A stretch of DNA of 64,000 bases, from the NCBI RefSeq assembly GCF_004569505.1, contig NZ_SPPK01000004.1:394805-458804 (forward strand), written 5' to 3'. This document shows positions 63,991 through 64,000 of the stretch, in pieces. The notes under the pieces are model-generated. The model was not told the origin of the DNA. It ran no database searches and saw nothing but the letters and a program-made list of their open reading frames with translations. The translations under genes were made by a program, and so were the position numbers. The first letter of the stretch is position 1; the number at the start of each line of letters is the position of its first letter. The stretch comes from Dysgonomonas mossii (GTDB lineage Bacteria > Bacteroidota > Bacteroidia > Bacteroidales > Dysgonomonadaceae).

Positions 63991-64000
63991 ATCGTTACGG

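Overview
The window looks like a chromosomal segment of an AT-rich Bacteroidales bacterium, most like Dysgonomonas and relatives; the genus is an inference. Several independent signs point there: TAnnTTTG promoter boxes in front of many genes, a type IX secretion plug-like protein, an N-terminally extended NusB, Rho with a long charged insertion, a DhnA-type class I aldolase, and a fimbrillin/FISUMP-like surface protein. A 5S rRNA gene on the minus strand marks the end of an rRNA operon at the right edge.

Positions 1-1869 hold the 3' part of a surface-protein gene. Positions 1938-20751 hold one minus-strand operon-like run of nine genes, the most interesting part of the window. In order of transcription it encodes a MATE exporter, a 2365-residue synthase (duplicated nitronate-monooxygenase/PfaD-like region, KS, AT, two ACPs, KR), a 1456-residue synthase (KS, divergent AT, DH, fused phosphopantetheinyl transferase), a free ACP, an alpha/beta hydrolase, two paralogous UGT-type glycosyltransferases, a GT-C-type membrane glycosyltransferase and a 3-hydroxyacyl-CoA dehydrogenase. 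The domain set resembles PUFA synthases, heterocyst-glycolipid and enediyne-type iterative PKSs. The simplest reading is an iterative synthase that makes a hydroxylated or unsaturated long-chain lipid or polyketide, which is then released, glycosylated and exported. I do not recognise a characterised product.

Positions 21092-23955 carry a MarR regulator and a four-part sulfur-handling oxidoreductase (CoA-disulfide reductase, rhodanese, TusA, DsrE). Positions 24412-30305 carry a MacB-type ABC efflux operon (ATPase, two permeases, membrane fusion protein, TolC-like channel). Positions 30470-32661 carry an NfeD-like protein and a flotillin. Then come class I fructose-bisphosphate aldolase, an HprK/PEPCK-like P-loop protein, a secreted GH3 glycosidase and formate-tetrahydrofolate ligase.

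From 40372 onward most genes are housekeeping: rho, a CDF zinc exporter, pfkA, ispH, cmk, nusB-yajC-ybbR-coaE, a beta-carbonic anhydrase, zinc ABC components lacking a permease, a small lipoprotein, lepA, a flavin reductase, a GyrI-like protein, speA, the type IX plug protein, rarA and dnaK. The last gene before the rRNA operon is a possible orphan TssK-like protein. No insertion sequence, integrase, CRISPR array or tRNA gene was seen.
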